Below are positions 60,461-64,000 of a stretch of DNA of 64,000 nt, piece by piece (position 1 is the first letter of the stretch; each line of letters opens with the position of its first letter). Both the position numbers and the translations under genes were made by a program. The notes under the pieces were generated by a model. It saw only the letters and a program-made list of their open reading frames with translations. It was not told the origin of the DNA and searched no databases. This DNA is from CAXXOK01 sp963678055 (GTDB lineage Bacteria; Bacillota; Clostridia; Christensenellales; Aristaeellaceae): contig OY782679.1 in the NCBI GenBank assembly GCA_963678055.1, forward strand, positions 1,674,001 through 1,738,000, given 5' to 3'.

Positions 60461-61429
60461 ATGAGCGATTCTATTGCGTGGCTGCTTGGCAGCGAGCCCT
60501 ATATACGATACCGCACGATGCTGGACCTGCAGGAACGCTCTCCCGAGGATAGCGAGGTTTTACACGCGCGGGCAGAGATGCTCGCAATGCCGCTGGTGAA
60601 GAGCTTGCTTGCCGATCTCTCCTCCTGGCCCGGCGACACCATTACGAATCATAAAAAAGCCACTTTGCACTATCACAAGCTCGCGTTTCTAGCCGATATC
60701 GGTGTTCATGCAGACGATCCGGGCATGCAGGATATTATCGGAAGAATACTGGAGCATGTATCTGACCAAGGCGTGCTGGAGCTGCCGCTGACCATTCCCG
60801 TTGTATTCGGCGGCACAGGCAACGATCAATGGTCGTGGGTACTCTGTGATACGCCGCGGCTGTATGCCTCGCTGCTGAAAATGGGTGTGCCACAGGTCAC
60901 GCTGCAACAGGGCTTGGACGTTCTATCCTCTCTGGTTAGAGACAACGGATTTCCCTGCGCTGGTTCGCCGCTTAACGGTCGATTCCGGGGGCCGGGTAAG
61001 CAAAGCGATCCCTGCCCGTATGCAACGCTTATGATGATCTCTGCGCTTTTGCAGGTTGGGGATGCCTATAGTGCTGAACTGGACACCGCAGCGGAAGGCT
61101 TGCTGACGTTATGGCAGCATAGCCGGGAACACGCTCCCTACCTGTTTAAAACAGGCACTGATTTCCGCAAACTGAAAGCACCGTTCGTCTGGTACGATAT
61201 TCTCCATGTTACCGATGCGCTGTCGCAGATCAACCGGGTAAAAACCGATCCCCGCTTTCTGGAAATGATCGATATCATCCGGGATAAAGCAAACAGCGAC
61301 GGACAGTATACCCCAGAATCCATCTGGATGGCATGGAAGGGCTGGGATTTCGCGCAAAAAAAGCAGCCGTCACCATGGATCACGTTTTTGGTTCTCAGAA
61401 TTTTCAAACGTATCGGTACCCACGCCTAA
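60461..61429 (+). CDS. Unrecognised all-helical protein, alpha/alpha-toroid-like
   Basis: 322 residues with no signal peptide or membrane segment. The sequence is helix-rich, and repeated short motifs (HYHKLAFLADIGV, ATLMMISALLQVGDAY, FKTGTDFRKLKAPFVWYDILHVTDALSQ) give the impression of an alpha/alpha toroid such as in terpene-cyclase-like or glycosidase-like proteins. An aspartate-tryptophan pattern (NDQWSWVLCDTPRL) may line a cavity. I cannot assign a reaction. It follows the GNAT-YoaP gene closely and may work with it. Confidence 0.6.
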   Translation: MSDSIAWLLGSEPYIRYRTMLDLQERSPEDSEVLHARAEMLAMPLVKSLLADLSSWPGDTITNHKKATLHYHKLAFLADIGVHADDPGMQDIIGRILEHVSDQGVLELPLTIPVVFGGTGNDQWSWVLCDTPRLYASLLKMGVPQVTLQQGLDVLSSLVRDNGFPCAGSPLNGRFRGPGKQSDPCPYATLMMISALLQVGDAYSAELDTAAEGLLTLWQHSREHAPYLFKTGTDFRKLKAPFVWYDILHVTDALSQINRVKTDPRFLEMIDIIRDKANSDGQYTPESIWMAWKGWDFAQKKQPSPWITFLVLRIFKRIGTHA

Positions 61430-61470
61430 TACAATGATACATCGTTTCAGATTTCGCGTGATCGTATCAA

Positions 61471-61504
61471 AGAGCATCCCGGAACCAACATTCCGCGATG
61501 CTCT
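61471..61504. terminator. Hairpin between convergent genes, possible terminator
   Basis: AGAGCATC-C-CGGAA pairs with TTCCG-C-GATGCTCT around a six-base loop. T runs are short on both strands, so termination may be weak. The two flanking genes converge on it. Confidence 0.45.
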
Positions 61505-61530
61505 ATTCATATGCGCCAAGGCGTTTGATC

Positions 61531-61935
61531 TTATTCCTTCATAGCGTTTTGCAGGGCATTTTGTATAGCCAGCAGGATAACCTTGCTGGAATATGTAGCC
61601 CCGGCAATGATATCGACTTGCGTGGATTGCGCATCCACAACCATCTGCAGGATGCCTTCCGCATCCCCACCCTGGCCGTTGTTGTGCCGGAGCAGATCAA
61701 TGGATACAATCCTGTGGTCCGTTACAGTTACCGCCACCTCCACCGCGATTGGGAACGCTTTATATTCCCAGCTGTATGTGCCGTTTGGTATGGTTTCCAA
61801 ATTGATTGCCTCAATTTGGATGTCGGATAGCTTTTGCAGATTTTTATTGGCAACGATCACCGCTCCGCCGAGCAGTGCCGCCAGCAATACGATGATCACA
61901 ATGACAATCATCAAGATTTTCTTTCGTCTGCTCAC
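61531..61935 (-). CDS. Membrane-anchored FMN-binding domain protein
   Basis: 134 residues from GTG 61935, preferred because GAGGGG lies seven bases upstream and the basic N-terminus then leads straight into a membrane anchor (residues 6-28). The rest is an FMN-binding domain with IAGATYSSKVILLAIQNAL, where a threonine or serine normally carries covalent FMN attached by ApbE. Such domains pass electrons outside the membrane. ATG 61950 or 61992 are alternative starts. No partner flavin transferase is seen in the window. Confidence 0.75.
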   Translation of the reverse strand: MSRRKKILMIVIVIIVLLAALLGGAVIVANKNLQKLSDIQIEAINLETIPNGTYSWEYKAFPIAVEVAVTVTDHRIVSIDLLRHNNGQGGDAEGILQMVVDAQSTQVDIIAGATYSSKVILLAIQNALQNAMKE

Positions 61936-62087
61936 AGACAATCCCCTCATTATCCTATTGTCTAATACATGCTTGCTTTGTTCGGCCTGCATCTATTATA
62001 CATGACGCAAGCCGGGTTTGCATTAACGATTGGTAAATCTTTAATTCATTGATTAAAATACCCGATCTGCCATGCACCGCTGCGCCC

Positions 62088-62116
62088 TTTACAGCGTTAT
62101 GCACTTACTGTATGAT
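62088..62116 (+). promoter_or_regulatory. Promoter of the panE-like gene
   Basis: TTTACA at 62088-62093 and TATGAT at 62111-62116 with a 17-base spacer, 35 bases before the start. Confidence 0.65.
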
Positions 62117-62150
62117 TGGGACAGGAAATTAAATGCAGGAGACGTGACCC

Positions 62151-63110
62151 ATGTCAACGCAAAGCAAAAACACCGTATCAGAAATCAAAACCGTATCCAT
62201 TGTGGGGCTTGGTGCGCTGGGAACGCTGTTTGGGGATATTCTTTCTTTGTCCAGGCCCAAAAGCGACTTGCGTATCCTGGCTGACCCTAAACGCATCGCC
62301 CGCTATCAGGCTGACGGCGTGTTTGCCAATGGCAAGGCCTGCGATTTTCAATATGTATCCACTGATGACCCCGCCAAAGCAGCGGATTTGATTCTCGTCG
62401 CCGTCAAGGCCCCGCAGCTTCCCGATGCGCTTGCGGTCATGCGCGGCCACGTTGGCGAAAGCACGCTGATCCTGTCCCTGCTCAACGGCATCAGCAGCGA
62501 GGAAATCATCGGCAAGCAGTTTGGTATTGACAAGGTTGTCGATTGCGTTGCTTACGGCATGGATGCGGTTAAGGAAGGTAATCACCTGACCTACAGCCAC
62601 GCCGGAAAGCTGTGCATCGGCACACGCATCAGCGGTCATCCAACGGAAGCCGTTGCAAAGATCGAGCGCTTTTTTCAGCGTACCAACTTCCCCTATGAGA
62701 TCAGCGAAACTATGGGCAAGCGCATGTGGGGTAAGTTTATGCTCAATGTTGGCGTAAACCAGACGGTTGCAGTTTTCGGCCCGGATTACGGGTCCATACA
62801 AGCCCCCGGCCCGGCGCGGGATACCATGATCGCCGCCATGCGCGAAGTGATTACACTCTCTGCCTTTGAAGGCGTTACCCTGACGGAAGATGACCTCAGC
62901 TATTGGCTGAACGTGCTGGCAGGCCTAAATCCACAGGGAAAACCATCCATGCGACAGGATGTGGAAGCCAAGCGCAAAAGCGAAGTCGATTTGTTTTCCG
63001 GTACGGTTCTTACGCTGTCAAAGAAACATCAACTGGACACGCCCGTCAACCGTATGCTCTATCAGCGCATTCTAGAAATCGAAGCCGCATACCCAGCCGC
63101 TTCTGCATAA
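62151..63110 (+). CDS. Ketopantoate reductase family protein (ApbA/PanE)
   Basis: 319 residues. The NADP motif VSIVGLGALGTLFGDIL, the LVAVKAPQLPDAL block, LSLLNGISSEEIIG and the catalytic lysine region KRMWGKFMLNVGVNQ are typical of the ApbA/PanE family. PanE reduces ketopantoate to pantoate for coenzyme A. No panB or panC is adjacent, and the family includes other 2-oxoacid reductases, so the substrate is open. AGGAG lies nine bases upstream of the ATG. It precedes the TIGR00300-like gene by 25 bases, suggesting a shared transcript. Confidence 0.82.
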   Translation: MSTQSKNTVSEIKTVSIVGLGALGTLFGDILSLSRPKSDLRILADPKRIARYQADGVFANGKACDFQYVSTDDPAKAADLILVAVKAPQLPDALAVMRGHVGESTLILSLLNGISSEEIIGKQFGIDKVVDCVAYGMDAVKEGNHLTYSHAGKLCIGTRISGHPTEAVAKIERFFQRTNFPYEISETMGKRMWGKFMLNVGVNQTVAVFGPDYGSIQAPGPARDTMIAAMREVITLSAFEGVTLTEDDLSYWLNVLAGLNPQGKPSMRQDVEAKRKSEVDLFSGTVLTLSKKHQLDTPVNRMLYQRILEIEAAYPAASA

Positions 63111-63135
63111 CTCAATTCAATTGGAGGCGATTCAC

Positions 63136-64000
63136 TTGTTTTCACTGCCCACGTATACCGCGCCGGATTTTTCAGAAAAGCGCTTTGTGTCCGCACCCGA
63201 TGTTGTAACCGTACCGGCCCCCGGCGACGGCATTTTGCCGGATAACTTTTATGCAACGAATATCTACCCGGAGTATTTTAAACTGGACGGTAGCTGGGTG
63301 CTGATCAGCGCGGCGCGTATGGACTGCGCTGTGGTCATCAAAGACGGCAAGCCTACCGCCACCGAAGCCCGCAAAGTAATGCAGGGTGATCGTATTGTTG
63401 TCGGTCGGGAGGAAGACCTGAGTAACGGCGTATTTACGCATACCGAAGCGTTTCAAAGCGTAAACGGCCGCGGCGATGCGCAAAGCTTTGCCTTCCGTAC
63501 CGGGAAATCCCGCGAGACTTCGTACTCCAGAGACTATGATGAGTTATACGAAGTACTGCGTCACGACCGCGATCATGGCTCCATTGTCTGGGTGCTCGGC
63601 CCTGCGGTTGCCTTTGATCATGATTCCCGCAAATCGCTGTCCGGATTAATCGAAAGCGGGTATGTGCACGCCGTACTGGCTGGGAATGCCCTGGCAACGC
63701 ACGATATGGAAGCCGGGCTGTTCCACACAGGCCTAGGACAAGATATTTACACCAAAGAACTGAAATACAACGGCCACTATTACCATTTGCAGACCATCAA
63801 CGATGTGCGTTCCGCAGGCTCGATTGAGCAGTATATTGAAGACCACCCAGAACAGGATGGTATTGTCGCCGCCTGCGTACGCAAGAACGTGCCGATGGTT
63901 CTGGCCGGGTCGATCCGGGATGACGGCCCCCTGCCCGGTGTGATCAGCGATGTGTATCAGGCGCAAAACGCCATGCGCCAGCATACCATGCAGGCCACCA
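63136..64000 (+). CDS. TIGR00300-like LOR/SDH domain protein, N-terminal part (cut by window end)
   Basis: The frame is open from TTG 63136 (GGAGG nine bases upstream) to the window end, 288 codons. It begins MFSLPTYTAPDFSEK and contains DNFYATNIYPEYF, GDRIVVGREED, IVWVLGPAVAFDHDSR and the conserved LAGNALATHDMEAGLF block, which I recognise from TIGR00300 proteins (lysine-oxoglutarate reductase/saccharopine dehydrogenase-like conserved domain). Archaeal and cyanobacterial relatives act on ornithine or arginine, but no reaction is shown for this form. The C-terminal part is outside the window. Confidence 0.65.
   Translation, partial: MFSLPTYTAPDFSEKRFVSAPDVVTVPAPGDGILPDNFYATNIYPEYFKLDGSWVLISAARMDCAVVIKDGKPTATEARKVMQGDRIVVGREEDLSNGVFTHTEAFQSVNGRGDAQSFAFRTGKSRETSYSRDYDELYEVLRHDRDHGSIVWVLGPAVAFDHDSRKSLSGLIESGYVHAVLAGNALATHDMEAGLFHTGLGQDIYTKELKYNGHYYHLQTINDVRSAGSIEQYIEDHPEQDGIVAACVRKNVPMVLAGSIRDDGPLPGVISDVYQAQNAMRQHTMQAT

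Noticed and set aside
1..64000. tRNA, rRNA, CRISPR arrays, insertion sequences or prophage
   Set aside because: No cloverleaf-like intergenic segment, spaced repeat array, transposase or phage structural gene was seen. Gaps are short and explained by promoters, leaders and terminators.

Overview
The window looks like a stretch of chromosome from an anaerobic member of the Firmicutes, class Clostridia, with fairly high GC. The evidence is the gene content and order: dxs-tlyA-nadK-argR, ruvCAB-queA, obg-yhbY, a minimal iscR-iscS-iscU set, soj/spo0J-type parAB, an L10 leader before rplJL, ECF-type vitamin transporters, DUF3048, rubredoxin, and clostridial fusions (NadD-YqeK, RNase PH-RdgB). A finer placement (for example Christensenellales-like) is only a guess. 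Genes are densely packed with many ATGA overlaps. No gap exceeds 300 bp, and I saw no tRNA, rRNA, CRISPR array, transposon or prophage.

Layout. 1-7.4 kb (minus): alpha/beta hydrolase, a membrane-anchored MurF-like ligase, ddl, dxs, tlyA, nadK and the start of argR. 7.5-12.8 kb: a secreted DUF3048 protein, yigZ, then ruvCAB-queA. 12.8-16.4 kb (minus): ECF S component, coaX, hom, plsY behind a strong promoter and a structured leader. 16.4-20.6 kb: nadD-yqeK, rsfS and a large secreted protein with six peptidoglycan-binding repeats. 20.6-25.6 kb (minus): folT, nth, obg, yhbY plus a PD-(D/E)XK nuclease/SNF2 helicase pair. 25.6-38.3 kb: GNAT and rqcH leftward; rph-rdgB, yfcE, iscRSU, hflX, two VanY-type carboxypeptidases, parAB and a degenerate VanY paralogue rightward. 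38.3-39.5 kb (minus): rplJ-rplL with L10 leader.

39.5-43.6 kb (minus): rhaA, rhaB, rubredoxin and a DUF362 ferredoxin. 43.7-47.9 kb: a two-gene operon of a short-chain reductase and a 1099-residue acyl-adenylate ligase/ACP/alpha-oxoamine synthase fusion. This is the best candidate for an undescribed system, resembling a condensed pathway to a sphingoid-base-like or other long-chain amino-ketone/amino-alcohol lipid. 47.9-49 kb: NadR-like enzyme. 49-58.6 kb (minus): a six-gene operon with a full 2-oxoacid dehydrogenase complex (E2, E3, fused E1), an aldolase/dehydrogenase fusion, a PHP phosphoesterase and a sugar-alcohol-type dehydrogenase. It is divergent from a DeoR-family regulator, with the two promoters overlapping at their -10 boxes. 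59.6-64 kb: a GNAT-YoaP protein, an unrecognised all-helical protein, an FMN-binding membrane protein, a PanE-like reductase and a TIGR00300-like protein cut by the window end.

Other points of interest are a complete JAMM metalloprotease signature in the N-terminal extension of HflX, an HRRH variant of the NadD catalytic motif, and a perfect 12-bp inverted repeat spanning the parA promoter. Calls rest on reading the sequence and on family knowledge; no database search was run.
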